DNA of 43,575 nt from NCBI GenBank assembly GCA_030684555.1, contig JAUXVN010000095.1:1-43575 (forward strand), in the 5' to 3' direction. The notes beneath the pieces are model-generated. The model worked only from the letters and a program-made list of their open reading frames with translations, ran no database searches and was not told where the DNA came from. Shown piece after piece: positions 1 to 8,941 of the stretch. Each line of letters begins with the position of its first letter. Within the stretch, counting starts at the first letter, position 1. The stretch comes from Ignavibacteria bacterium (GTDB lineage Bacteria; Bacteroidota; Ignavibacteria; Ignavibacteriales; Ignavibacteriaceae). The position numbers and the translations under genes were made by a program.

Positions 1-51
1 CCAAGGTGATTGAAGTCCTAATGCCATTTTAAATAATTCTACTGAGTTCAA
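1..51 (-). CDS. Partial N-terminus of probable ISL3-family transposase
   Basis: Only the first 17 codons are inside the window. On the minus strand a TTG at 49-51 opens a frame running off the left edge, with the segment ELFKMALGLQSPW. A stop precedes it two codons upstream, so the N-terminus is real if the frame is coding; an internal ATG at 25-27 is the alternative start. The pattern F-x-x-ALGL-x-x-PW close to the N-terminus is how ISL3-family transposases usually begin, which is recalled family knowledge and was not searched. It lies in the same orientation as the sensor kinase upstream, just where a LytTR regulator would be expected. Too little is visible to be certain. Confidence 0.4.
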   Translation of the reverse strand, partial: MNSVELFKMALGLQSPW

Positions 52-79
52 TTTTTTTTATTCCAGTTATTTTTATTGG

Positions 80-101
80 TTAATTTTGGCCCCAAAATTA
101 A
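80..101. repeat. Perfect inverted repeat, 10-bp arms around CC
   Basis: TTAATTTTGG is followed after two bases by its exact reverse complement CCAAAATTAA. It sits in the 60-bp gap between the kinase stop and the putative transposase start. It could be an operator, part of an IS end, or a short hairpin. No T-tract follows on either strand, so it is not a standard terminator. Confidence 0.5.
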
Positions 102-111
102 TCCCATTTTC

Positions 112-1200
112 CTATTTACCCACTATAAACAACATAGACCCTTCATTTTTTGTTCCTCCGATTGGAATAATAATTTCAGTTAAAACAAAACCATTGTCGT
201 TTTTAATTATAAATGATCCGCTTTCTCCGTAGAGAAGATTTAATCGTTGCCGGGTGTTGCTAATGCCGTATCCTTTTGAGTGTAGAATATCGGCTTCTTT
301 TACAGTGCCGCTATTCCTAATTGAAATAATTAGCTGATTGTTCGATACGCTTGCTTCCAAACTAATTTTTCCACCTTCAGGGATTTTTGAGACTCCATGT
401 TTGATTCCATTTTCAACAAGAGTTTGAACCATCATCGGAGGTATTTCAATATTTTTTGCTTCAGGGGCAACATAAACATTGAAATTTAATCGTTCTTCAA
501 AACGGACCTGTTCCAAACTTAAATAATCAATAACTGTTTTAATTTCATCTTCAAGCGGAACTGTTTCGGTTCTTTCTATTCTTAATGAATAGCGGAAAAT
601 ATTTGACAACTGTGTAATGCTGTTTTTTGCACGTTCAGGATTTTCTTCAATTAATGCACGAATACTATTTAGTGCATTGAACATAAAATGGGGATTCAAT
701 TGCGATTTTAGTGTCTTCAATTCAAAATCTTTTACGGCAGCTTCCCAGATAAGCCGTTCAATTTCGGAAGTTTTGTAATTTTCAAAATAATGGATGGCAA
801 AATAAATAAACGACCAAAGGAGCAGAATTACCGTGAAATTGAACATGTTTATTGCAAAAACGACAAACCGAAAATTTTCCCATTTATAAATATTGGTTGT
901 GTATAAAATAATAAATGAGATTGTTACAATTACCAAAGCAATAAAAATGTTGCTGAATATTACTTTTGGAATTAATTGCTTGAGTGATTGACTTATCCAT
1001 TTTTTGTTTACGATTATCAATCTAAATACATGCGTAAACCCGATTCCCATTACTCCGATATAAAGGAATAAAAGAAGTCTTCGCCAATCATATCCTTCGT
1101 ATGAAATGGAAACCAGAATGTTGAAAAAAATATAAGCTCCCCATCCAAGGAATTGTGATAACCAGTATATTTTTTTTCTATTGTTAATGAAGTCGTTCAT
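112..1200 (-). CDS. LytS/YehU-type sensor histidine kinase
   Basis: A membrane-bound sensor kinase of the LytS/YpdA/YehU class, which normally phosphorylates a LytTR response regulator. The 362-residue protein has about four hydrophobic segments in the first 140 residues (roughly 12-32, 41-64, 80-101, 113-138). A His_kinase domain follows, with the phosphoacceptor in LNPHFMFNALNSI (His171). The ATPase domain has the N-box LVENGIKHG (261-269) and a glycine-rich GYGISNTRQRL segment (310-320). No periplasmic sensor domain is evident, so the signal is probably sensed in the membrane. The C-terminal tail after IIIPIGG (about 14 residues) is longer than usual. The expected regulator is not immediately downstream, where a transposase-like start is seen instead. 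Confidence 0.88.
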   Translation of the reverse strand: MNDFINNRKKIYWLSQFLGWGAYIFFNILVSISYEGYDWRRLLLFLYIGVMGIGFTHVFRLIIVNKKWISQSLKQLIPKVIFSNIFIALVIVTISFIILYTTNIYKWENFRFVVFAINMFNFTVILLLWSFIYFAIHYFENYKTSEIERLIWEAAVKDFELKTLKSQLNPHFMFNALNSIRALIEENPERAKNSITQLSNIFRYSLRIERTETVPLEDEIKTVIDYLSLEQVRFEERLNFNVYVAPEAKNIEIPPMMVQTLVENGIKHGVSKIPEGGKISLEASVSNNQLIISIRNSGTVKEADILHSKGYGISNTRQRLNLLYGESGSFIIKNDNGFVLTEIIIPIGGTKNEGSMLFIVGK

Positions 1201-1608
1201 TGCGTCCCGAATTTTTAAAGTACTATTAACTTACAGAATTTAAACTCCTTCTTCAAACAAACACTTTTAAGAAGAAGTTGTAAATCAACGCACCAAAGTT
1301 ATCCCTCTTACAAGTCCATTTGCTTTTGAAATTTATGAATGGTTTTATTCAAGGATGAACGGAGAAATACTGATTTTGTTTTAAAGAATTATGATGAATG
1401 GTTATTCATACTTTAATCTTTTATATGATTGAAGGAAAATTTTTACTGTTTGACTAATTATTTTCGTTCTACAAAGAGAAAATCCCATCATCAATAAATT
1501 GATTTTAGCCGATTATTAAGTTAATTTTTGACATTAGTTCTAACAAAGAACATTCTATAAACATGGAAAATTAATTTAATTGAATATTTTGCGAAGTATG
1601 GATATATA
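1201..1608. other. Divergent intergenic region, 408 bp
   Basis: This AT-rich gap separates the kinase (leftward) from the glycan locus (rightward) and must hold both promoters. No coding frame was convincing. TTGACA at 1528-1533 and TATAAA at 1556-1561 are 22 bp apart, too far for a standard sigma-70 promoter. A small CTTCTTC/GAAGAAG inverted repeat near 1245-1285 lies upstream of the kinase start. No RNA gene was recognised. Confidence 0.5.
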
Positions 1609-2637
1609 ATGGAAGAAACCCCAAATCAGGAAGTTAAGAAAAAGCCTTATTACAGAAGACCGCGTTACAGAAAAAGACCAACGGATGCGCCTGAACAGAT
1701 TAAAAGACTTCCTAAAAAAATTTCAATTGTTATTCCTCTTTTTAATGAAGAGGAATCATTACAGCCGCTTGCAACGGAAATAAAAAAAGTATGTGAAAAC
1801 TCCAGCATTGAGTTTGATGTTATTTTTGTTGATGACGGGAGTACTGATAAATCACTTAAAGTACTAAAAGATTTAAATAGAATGGACCGAAGATTCAAGT
1901 ATATAAGTTTTCAAAAGAATTATGGTAAATCTGCAGCGTTACAGGTTGGATTCAAACATGTAACCGGAGAAGTGGTAATTACAATGGATGCCGATCTTCA
2001 GGACGATCCCTCCGAAATCCCGAACTTACTCAATAAATTAGATGAAGGCTTTGATCTTGTTTCCGGCTGGAAGAAAAAGCGATATGATCCTTTTATCAAA
2101 AGAATTTCCTCCAAATTTTTTAATTATATCACCGGACTTATGAGCCGTATCAAAATTCATGATTTTAACTGCGGACTAAAGGCATACAGACGTGCTGTTA
2201 TTGATAATATAAAAGTTTACGGAGAGCTTCATCGTTATATGCCGGTGTTGGCTTATTGGCAAGGTTATTCAGTTGCAGAAATTCCTGTTCAACATCATCC
2301 GCGCAGGTACGGTAAAACAAAATTCGGAATCTCCCGCTTCTTCAAGGGATTCATTGATCTTGTAACTGTTATTTTTGTTACCCGTTACATAAAACGCCCG
2401 ATGCATTTATTTGGATTTTTAGGAGCGCTCGCTTTTCTTGTCGGACTTATTGTTAACGGTTATTTGAGTTACGAATGGATAATGGGGCAACCTTTGAATA
2501 ACAGACCAATGTTGTTGTTGGGCATTCTTTTGGTGATTGTGGGAGTTCAGTTTTTCTCGGTTGGATTATTGGGCGAACTTATGGTTCATAATTCACAAGA
2601 TGAATCAGAATACACAATAAAAGAATCAAGAAAGTAA
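1609..2637 (+). CDS. Family 2 glycosyltransferase, DPM/GtrB-like, membrane-anchored
   Basis: It probably transfers a sugar from a nucleotide donor to a polyprenyl phosphate, as ArnC, GtrB and dolichol-phosphate mannose synthases do. The GT-A domain has VIPLFNEEES (41-50), DDGSTD (75-80) and the metal-binding MDADLQDD (126-133). RYGKTKFG (233-240) is the conserved acceptor-side segment. Two membrane helices follow at about 265-285 and 300-322, giving a cytoplasmic enzyme anchored by a hairpin. The N-terminus has about 35 extra residues that are strongly basic and tyrosine-rich, unusual for the family. It is the first gene of the rightward glycan locus. The ATG at 1609 has only a weak ribosome site, so a later start is possible. 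Confidence 0.85.
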   Translation: MEETPNQEVKKKPYYRRPRYRKRPTDAPEQIKRLPKKISIVIPLFNEEESLQPLATEIKKVCENSSIEFDVIFVDDGSTDKSLKVLKDLNRMDRRFKYISFQKNYGKSAALQVGFKHVTGEVVITMDADLQDDPSEIPNLLNKLDEGFDLVSGWKKKRYDPFIKRISSKFFNYITGLMSRIKIHDFNCGLKAYRRAVIDNIKVYGELHRYMPVLAYWQGYSVAEIPVQHHPRRYGKTKFGISRFFKGFIDLVTVIFVTRYIKRPMHLFGFLGALAFLVGLIVNGYLSYEWIMGQPLNNRPMLLLGILLVIVGVQFFSVGLLGELMVHNSQDESEYTIKESRK

Positions 2638-2707
2638 CCCTTTCAAAAGAAGATGAATGTTTTCTTCATCGTTTATTTAATAACTCTTTTCGGAAATAAG
2701 ACATTTC

Positions 2708-3520
2708 ATGCATTACGATCCAATTAAAGATGTTTTTGCCGCAACAATTAGGAAATTTCCATCGTTGCGGGTTCTTTTTTATAAGTCATTAGATTTAATG
2801 TTTCTCCGTTCTTGGTTTGTGCGTCGTGAATTAAAGCGACTCCGTAAGTTTTTCGGCACCAAGAAAATTAATATTTATGATGCCGGTACCGGTTACGGGC
2901 AGTATACTTATTTCATGTCGCAGCATATGTTGCCAAATGAAATTTACGCTGTTGATGTGAAAGATAAATGGATAAAAGATTCAACTCAATTCTTCAAATC
3001 ATACGGATTTAACAGCGTCTCATTCGGAATTGAAGATTTAACTCAAATTATTCATAAAGAAAAATTCGATTTGATTGTTTGTGTTGATGTAATGGAACAC
3101 ATTGAAGATGATGTAAAAGTTTTTCAAAATTACTTCAACGCACTAAAGCCCGGTGGATTTTTATTAATAAATACACCTTCAATTTTCGGCGGAAGTGATG
3201 TTCATGACGAAGGAGAAGAAAGTTTTATCGGCGAACATGCACGGGACGGTTACTCTAAAGAAGATTTTGTTTCGAAGTTAGAACCGATTGGATTTAAAGT
3301 CCATAATTCTCTTTATTCATACGGTTTCTGGGGCGATCTTTCATGGAGACTCGGAATAAAATACCCGATGTTGATGCTCAACTTATCAAAATTGTTTTTT
3401 ATAGTTCTCCCATTTTATTATCTAATAACCCTTCCGTTTACTTTGTTAATGATGAGAATGGATTTTAAAGCAGATAATGATATCGGCGCAGGAATAATCT
3501 TTATAGCAAGAAAAGATTAA
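2708..3520 (+). CDS. Class I SAM-dependent methyltransferase with hydrophobic tail
   Basis: A predicted methyltransferase, 270 residues. Motif I is YDAGTGYGQ (57-65), the acidic ribose-binding residue is in AVDV (81-84), and DVMEHIEDD (127-135) followed by LKPGGFLLINTP gives the post-motif pattern of the Methyltransf_11/23 type. Residues of about 215-250 are hydrophobic, suggesting association with the membrane and a lipid-linked or glycan substrate. It lies 70 bp after the GT2 gene and 40 bp before the YfhO-like gene, on the same strand, so it is probably co-transcribed. The substrate cannot be told from sequence. Confidence 0.8.
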   Translation: MHYDPIKDVFAATIRKFPSLRVLFYKSLDLMFLRSWFVRRELKRLRKFFGTKKINIYDAGTGYGQYTYFMSQHMLPNEIYAVDVKDKWIKDSTQFFKSYGFNSVSFGIEDLTQIIHKEKFDLIVCVDVMEHIEDDVKVFQNYFNALKPGGFLLINTPSIFGGSDVHDEGEESFIGEHARDGYSKEDFVSKLEPIGFKVHNSLYSYGFWGDLSWRLGIKYPMLMLNLSKLFFIVLPFYYLITLPFTLLMMRMDFKADNDIGAGIIFIARKD

Positions 3521-3560
3521 TTTATTCAATTCCTAAATTGAAATTTTTAATGGAGATTTA

Positions 3561-6149
3561 ATGGCAAAGGCTTTGAAAACCAAAACTTCAAAACAAAGCA
3601 GTAACGGCTTTTTAGCTCAATTCAAATTAGAAAATATACTTCCCGAGAAGTACCATGTTCTTGCGGTACTTTTAGTATTGGTAATATTATTTCTCGCATT
3701 TTTAAGTCCGATGTATTTTGGCGGAAAAACTTTTCAATCCGGGGATATTCTTGCTTCTAAAGCGGCTCAACCTTATATCGAAAAAGAACGTGACGGATTT
3801 ACATTATGGAACCCTCACATCTTTTGCGGAATGCCGGCATACTCATTAGGGACCGGTTATACATGGTTTAATTTGATATATGTCGTTTTCACTGCGGCGA
3901 GAAGTCTATTCACTTCTTTCTTTGAAGTTGAATATGCGATGTGGTCATTCTACCTTATTATTCTTGCTTTCACCTCCTTCTTCCTTATGAAATACTTAAC
4001 CAAAAATACGTTGGTAAGTCTATTTACAGCTATAGCTACGTCATTCAGTACGGGATTGATTGTGTTTCTCTTTATCGGGCATGTTACAAAGCTGACATCA
4101 ATTTGTATGTATCCGCTATTATTCCTTCTACTCTTCCGCTTACAAGAAAAATTTAAATTGATAGATTTTCTGCTTTTGATTATAACCATGCAGTTGTTAA
4201 TACAAGGTTTTCACGTTCAGATAATTTTTTATACAATGTTTGCTGTTGGTATTTACTATCTCTATTTCTTCTCAAGAGCAATCGCAATAAAGGATTTGCT
4301 GCTTAGAAATAATTTAATAAAATCTGCAGTTACATTTGCTGGAGCTTCAATTATAGCTTTATTAATTCAATCGGATAATCTCACTCAGATTTATGAATAT
4401 ACACAATACTCAACCCGGGGCGGTAAAAGTGTAGTTGAAGAATCGACCGGAAAGGCGGAGCAATCTTCATCTGAATATTATGAGTATCATACTAATTGGT
4501 CTTTTTCTCCGGGAGAAGTTTTAACGTTTATAATTCCTTCTTATTATGGATTCGGCAATTCGGTATATAACGGACCACTTACTCAAGGAAAAGAGGTTGA
4601 AGTAAATACTTACTTTGGTCAAATGCCTTTTGTTGATGTTGCGATGTACATGGGAGTATTGGTTTTCTTTCTTGCACTCTTTGCAATAGTTACTTGTTGG
4701 AAAAATCCGGTAGTTAGATTTTTAACAATACTAAGTTCTATTGCACTACTAATATCTTTCGGAAAAACTTTTCCGGTTTTATTTGATTTACTTTTTTACA
4801 ATCTCCCATATTTTGATAAATTCAGAGTTCCGTCAATGATTTTGGTTCTTGTACAGTTGAGTTTACCTCTGCTTGCCGGTTATGGAATTATGAAAATCAT
4901 TTCCCTAAAAGGTGAACGAAATAACAAAGCGATTAGTTTAATTAAATATTTAGCATTTGCTTTTACGACACTTTTTGTTTTAACCTTACTTTTTAATAAC
5001 GCATTTTCTGATTCATTTACCAGTAAAGTTCAAAACTCTAATAGATTTAAAAATTTAGAACAAAGTTTTTATTCTTCAATATATCTTTTTGGGAATGAAC
5101 AAATTTCGAAATCTGAATTGGATTCAGCTTTACTGAAACATATTTCGGGGATGTTAATTTCAGATATGCTAATAGCATTTTCAATAACTGCATTGACATT
5201 CTGGTTAGCTTACGGATATATAAAAAACAAATTAAGCCGTGATGTTCTTGTACTTTCAATAATTGTTTTGGCATTAATTGATCTTTGGCGAATTGATTCC
5301 AGAGGGGCAAAATATAGTGATAATCCTGATGTTGACGGCTTATTCAATACACCTGATTATGTAAATGCAATTAGGGGACAAAAAGATTCCGAACCATTCA
5401 GAATATTGAACATGAAACAAGATGGCTCACTCGGTTCGTTTAATCAGAATTCAAATTTTAACGCTTACTTTTTGCTTGAAGATTTTTACGGTTACTCGGG
5501 TATCAAACCAAGAGCTTATCAGGATATTATTGACGTTGTTGGTCCCGTTAATCCTACACTCTGGAATTTAGCAAATGTAAAATATATTATTACAGATAAA
5601 CCAATAATGATGGCAGGTTTAACACAAGTTGCCAGTAGTGAAAAAAGCAGTGTTTATAAAAATGAAGCCGTCTTGCCCAGGGTTTATTTTGTTAATAGAG
5701 TAGAAATGAAAAAGGGAATTGATATTCTTAATTCTATAAAAAACAATGAATTTAATCCTGCGGAAATAGCTTATACCGAAGAAGCTGTTCAAGTTGATCA
5801 ACCCGATTCCACTGCTTCTGTAAGAATAACTAAATATGCAGATGAAAAAATTGTTGTTAATGTAAATGCATCCGGAAATAATTTTGTTGTCTTCACAAAT
5901 ACATACGTTCCAACAGGCTGGAAAGCAACCATTGACGGAAACGATTTAAAAGTTTTTAGAGCAAACCATAATTTTATGGGAGTAGTTGTTCCCAAGGGGG
6001 AACATATTCTTGAGTTTACGTATGCTCCTACAAGCTTTTTCATCAGTAGATGGATCGCATTTATTTTGAGCTCTTTAGTTGTTGCGGGATTGATAATAGT
6101 GCTTCTAATGCAAAAATTATCATCCCGAAAACAAAAAATAAGTAATTAA
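3561..6149 (+). CDS. YfhO-like large polytopic membrane protein
   Basis: The 862-residue protein has about a dozen hydrophobic helices, starting near 33-52, and a last helix near 835-855 followed by a basic end. A soluble, presumably extracytoplasmic segment lies at about 595-830, containing RVYFVNRVE and a beta-rich region ending VVPKGEHILEFTY. This arrangement matches the YfhO family (PF09586), whose members resemble GT-C transferases using lipid-linked sugars; Bacillus YfhO is implicated in glycosylating lipoteichoic acid. An equivalent role in decorating glycan or protein outside the cytoplasm is inferred. The ATG at 3561 follows a GGAG-like site at 3552-3555 with close spacing. It is flanked by a methyltransferase and a flippase. 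Confidence 0.75.
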   Translation: MAKALKTKTSKQSSNGFLAQFKLENILPEKYHVLAVLLVLVILFLAFLSPMYFGGKTFQSGDILASKAAQPYIEKERDGFTLWNPHIFCGMPAYSLGTGYTWFNLIYVVFTAARSLFTSFFEVEYAMWSFYLIILAFTSFFLMKYLTKNTLVSLFTAIATSFSTGLIVFLFIGHVTKLTSICMYPLLFLLLFRLQEKFKLIDFLLLIITMQLLIQGFHVQIIFYTMFAVGIYYLYFFSRAIAIKDLLLRNNLIKSAVTFAGASIIALLIQSDNLTQIYEYTQYSTRGGKSVVEESTGKAEQSSSEYYEYHTNWSFSPGEVLTFIIPSYYGFGNSVYNGPLTQGKEVEVNTYFGQMPFVDVAMYMGVLVFFLALFAIVTCWKNPVVRFLTILSSIALLISFGKTFPVLFDLLFYNLPYFDKFRVPSMILVLVQLSLPLLAGYGIMKIISLKGERNNKAISLIKYLAFAFTTLFVLTLLFNNAFSDSFTSKVQNSNRFKNLEQSFYSSIYLFGNEQISKSELDSALLKHISGMLISDMLIAFSITALTFWLAYGYIKNKLSRDVLVLSIIVLALIDLWRIDSRGAKYSDNPDVDGLFNTPDYVNAIRGQKDSEPFRILNMKQDGSLGSFNQNSNFNAYFLLEDFYGYSGIKPRAYQDIIDVVGPVNPTLWNLANVKYIITDKPIMMAGLTQVASSEKSSVYKNEAVLPRVYFVNRVEMKKGIDILNSIKNNEFNPAEIAYTEEAVQVDQPDSTASVRITKYADEKIVVNVNASGNNFVVFTNTYVPTGWKATIDGNDLKVFRANHNFMGVVVPKGEHILEFTYAPTSFFISRWIAFILSSLVVAGLIIVLLMQKLSSRKQKISN

Positions 6150-6162
6150 TTTCGGAACGAAT

Positions 6163-7500
6163 TTGTCTTCCAGCACAAAAATTAATTTTCGTTCGGAAGC
6201 CTTCTCTAAGTATTTTAAAAATACTGGATGGCTTCTTGGAGAAAAAGTTATACGAATTCTTTTCGGATTTACCGTTAACATTCTTCTCGTCCGTTATTTG
6301 GGGGCGGAAGAGTTTGGTGTTTTTAGTTACGCATTAAGTTATGTCGGGATATTCGCCGCACTTGCTACTCTGGGACTCGATTCTATTATAACACGCGAAA
6401 TAGTTAACCACCCTGAAGATAAACAAAAAATACTCGGCTCGGTTTTTTTATTGCGACTTTCAGGTGCGGTGATTGCATTTATACTCATTTGTATAACTTT
6501 ATTTATTACGGGAGAGACTTCACTAAATGCCTTCTTCATATTAGTACTTTCTGCCGGAATGTTCTTTCAATCATTCTATGTAATTGAGTTTTTCTTTCAT
6601 GCTCAAGTGAAAGGAAAGCTGGTTGCAATAGTTCAATCTATTTCACTTATAACCGCATCATTATTGAAGATTCTATTCATATATCTGCAGGCTCCCTTAA
6701 TTTATTTTGTGATTTTTCAAGTTGTTGAGATTCTGTTAATAGCTATCGGATTAGTAATTGTATTTCAAAAATCAGATGAGAATATTTTTGTATGGAAGTT
6801 TAATAAATCGATTGCCAAAAGATTATTAATTGATGCATGGCCTCTTACAATTGCAGGTGTTGTGATTGGAATATATATGAAAATCGATCAGATAATGATT
6901 GAGAAAATGTTAAACAGCAAAGAACTTGGTTATTATGCTTCTGCAGTTAGGTTGTGCGAGGTTTGGTATTTTATTCCGATGGTAATTAGCACATCACTTT
7001 TTCCTGCGATATTAAATGCGAAAAAAATTGATACAAATCTTTACAACAGCCGCTTACAAAAACTTTATGATCTTATGGCATTTATTTCTATTGCAATTGC
7101 AGTTCCTGTTACTTTCCTTTCTCCCTGGATTATGACTACACTCTACGGAAATGAATTCTTGTTAGGTGCGACTGTTTTAACAATTTATATTTGGGCAGGA
7201 GTTCCGACTTTTCTTGGTGTTGCGAGCAGTCAATTTCTGATAAGTGAAAATCTAACAAAAATATCTTTTTATAGAACACTCGCCGGAATGATTGCTAATG
7301 TTGCTTTAAACTTTTTGCTAATACCAAAATATGGAATAAATGGGGCGGCAAGCGCTACTTTGGTTTCTTATAGTATTGCAACATTTTCAATTGGAATGAC
7401 AAAACAAACATATAACCAACTTGGAATGATGTTGAGGTCTATTTTCTTTTTCTCATTAATCAAATCGGTGGGTATTAATGTCCGTAAAATCTTCAGATAA
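6163..7500 (+). CDS. Wzx-like polysaccharide flippase (MOP superfamily)
   Basis: A membrane transporter expected to flip undecaprenyl-linked oligosaccharide to the periplasmic face. The 445-residue protein is hydrophobic throughout, with about 12-14 helices and the family's typical opening (NTGWLLGEKVIRILFG at 20-35, then LVRYLGAEEFGVFSYA). The C-terminal half carries the helix pairs and NFLLIPKYGINGAA pattern seen in Wzx/RfbX proteins (PF01943/PF13440). The start is a TTG at 6163; no ATG lies before the conserved first helix, so the non-ATG start is likely. It begins 13 bp after the YfhO-like gene, and its last 23 bp overlap the next gene, pointing to one operon. Confidence 0.85.
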   Translation: MSSSTKINFRSEAFSKYFKNTGWLLGEKVIRILFGFTVNILLVRYLGAEEFGVFSYALSYVGIFAALATLGLDSIITREIVNHPEDKQKILGSVFLLRLSGAVIAFILICITLFITGETSLNAFFILVLSAGMFFQSFYVIEFFFHAQVKGKLVAIVQSISLITASLLKILFIYLQAPLIYFVIFQVVEILLIAIGLVIVFQKSDENIFVWKFNKSIAKRLLIDAWPLTIAGVVIGIYMKIDQIMIEKMLNSKELGYYASAVRLCEVWYFIPMVISTSLFPAILNAKKIDTNLYNSRLQKLYDLMAFISIAIAVPVTFLSPWIMTTLYGNEFLLGATVLTIYIWAGVPTFLGVASSQFLISENLTKISFYRTLAGMIANVALNFLLIPKYGINGAASATLVSYSIATFSIGMTKQTYNQLGMMLRSIFFFSLIKSVGINVRKIFR

Positions 7501-8143
7501 ATTAAAAACAATTTTTGAACTTTTGCTAAACCCAAAAGAAATAAACGCATTAATATCTCAAAAGTATAGCGGATACTTGGTTGATATAGGCTGGTTCAAT
7601 AGTTATAAAACTAAGCAATCAATAAATGCCCTTTCGAAACCAATTCCATGGACTACCTATCCTTTTATTGATTTTATTGTCGAAAGATTAAATAAAGAAA
7701 TTACACTATTTGAATATGGTTCCGGAAATTCAACCCTTTTTTGGGCGGAAAGGGTTAAAGAAGTTAACTCAGTGGAACACAGTTCCGAGTGGTTTAAATT
7801 AATTAGTGATAAAACCGCGCATTTGAAAAATGTGGAAATTAAGTATACTGATGCGGCAAAAGATTCATACTCCGATGCGATTAAGTTATTTTCAAAAAAG
7901 TATGACTTTATAATGGTTGACGCTATCGATAGAATTGATTGTATGAAGGCATCTTTAGATTATCTTACGAAAATCGGTGTGGTGATTCTTGATGATTCCG
8001 AGCGTGAAGAATATAGAGAGGGGATAGAGTTTATTGTTAATAATGGTTTTCGTAGAATTGATTTTTGGGGGATTGCCCCAACGATTTTATTCAAGAAATG
8101 CACTACAATTTTTTATCGAAATAATAATTGTTTAGGAATCTGA
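7478..8143 (+). CDS. Predicted SAM-dependent methyltransferase (glycan locus)
   Basis: A 221-residue predicted class I methyltransferase. The SAM-binding loop is LFEYGSGNSTLFWAER (77-92). It is followed by VNSVEHSSEWF, with the acidic ribose contact, and by YDFIMVDAIDR and VVILDDSER, which resemble the catalytic-side strands of the Methyltransf_24 group. The N-terminal 60 residues have no recognised domain. Its start overlaps the end of the flippase gene by 23 bp; GGTGGG at 7467-7472 is a plausible ribosome site for the ATG at 7478. Only 3 bp separate it from the next methyltransferase gene. Substrate unknown; methylation of a sugar in the exported glycan is inferred from context. Confidence 0.72.
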   Translation: MSVKSSDKLKTIFELLLNPKEINALISQKYSGYLVDIGWFNSYKTKQSINALSKPIPWTTYPFIDFIVERLNKEITLFEYGSGNSTLFWAERVKEVNSVEHSSEWFKLISDKTAHLKNVEIKYTDAAKDSYSDAIKLFSKKYDFIMVDAIDRIDCMKASLDYLTKIGVVILDDSEREEYREGIEFIVNNGFRRIDFWGIAPTILFKKCTTIFYRNNNCLGI

Positions 8144-8146
8144 TAA

Positions 8147-8782
8147 ATGAGCATGTATAAAAAATTCAAACAAATAGTCTACAATTTATTTTTTGTCCCT
8201 ATAATTAGAATAAACAATCTGAGACAGTGGAAAAAATATCTAAAAACTACAGCTTCAGTTAATCTAATTGTAGGAGCAGGCGGAACCGAATTTCCTGGGT
8301 GGTTTGCAACAGATATTTGGACACTAAATCTTGTTAATGAAAAAGATTTTGCAAAATATTTCACGAACAAAAAAATTAATAAAATACTCGCCGAACACGT
8401 ACTTGAACATCTTTCAAACGACGATCTTATAAAGATGTTGAATAATTTTTATAAGTATAGCGATCAAAATATCAATATAAGAATTGCTGTTCCAGATGGA
8501 TTTCATTCGGATAAAAACTATATAGAAAGAGTTAAACCCGGTGGATATGGCGAGGGGGCATTTGATCATAAAAATTTATTTACTTACAAATCACTAATAG
8601 AACTATTCGCAACAGTTGGATTCAAATCACAACTGATTGAATATTGGGATGAATCAGGGCGATTTCATACAGTATACTCGAATGATGACAACGGTTATAT
8701 CTCTCGCTCATTAATAAATGACGAGCGCAATGCTGATGGTAAACCGAACTATACTTCATTGATTATTGATTTTTATAAATAA
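8147..8782 (+). CDS. Predicted SAM-dependent methyltransferase, COG4627-like
   Basis: A 211-residue protein with the unusual SAM-binding start NLIVGAGGTEFPGWFATD (39-56) and the diagnostic AEHVLEHLSNDD segment (83-94). These features are typical of short COG4627-type methyltransferases in surface polysaccharide loci. The IRIAVPDGFH segment follows. The N-terminal 30 residues are basic and hydrophobic and could sit at the membrane. The gene is 3 bp after the preceding methyltransferase and ends in front of an AT-rich hairpin, so it is probably the last gene of the first block of the glycan operon. A second ATG two codons in (8153) could also be used. Confidence 0.72.
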   Translation: MSMYKKFKQIVYNLFFVPIIRINNLRQWKKYLKTTASVNLIVGAGGTEFPGWFATDIWTLNLVNEKDFAKYFTNKKINKILAEHVLEHLSNDDLIKMLNNFYKYSDQNINIRIAVPDGFHSDKNYIERVKPGGYGEGAFDHKNLFTYKSLIELFATVGFKSQLIEYWDESGRFHTVYSNDDNGYISRSLINDERNADGKPNYTSLIIDFYK

Positions 8783-8865
8783 ACGAATTTTGTTTAATAC
8801 GTTCAACTGTTTTCAATATTCTTAAATTACACGGGAAATTTAGGATGAAAAACCAGTTATTCACC

Positions 8866-8891
8866 AAAAATCAAAATTTATTTTGATTTTT
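8866..8891 (+). terminator. AT-rich hairpin, probable terminator
   Basis: An 11-bp perfect stem (AAAAATCAAAA / TTTTGATTTTT) with a TTTA loop, 84 bp after the methyltransferase stop and before the lipoprotein gene. The T-run is part of the stem rather than after it, so termination may be partial. Confidence 0.5.
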
Positions 8892-8941
8892 AACAGTAAT
8901 TTAGTTACAATTAATTGTTAAATTATCAAATAGGTGGTGAT

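Noticed and set aside
1528-1561. TTGACA and TATAAA as a sigma-70 promoter before the GT2 gene
   Set aside because: The spacer is 22 bp, well outside the 16-18 bp range, and the host seems to use a TTTG/TAnnTTTG pattern.
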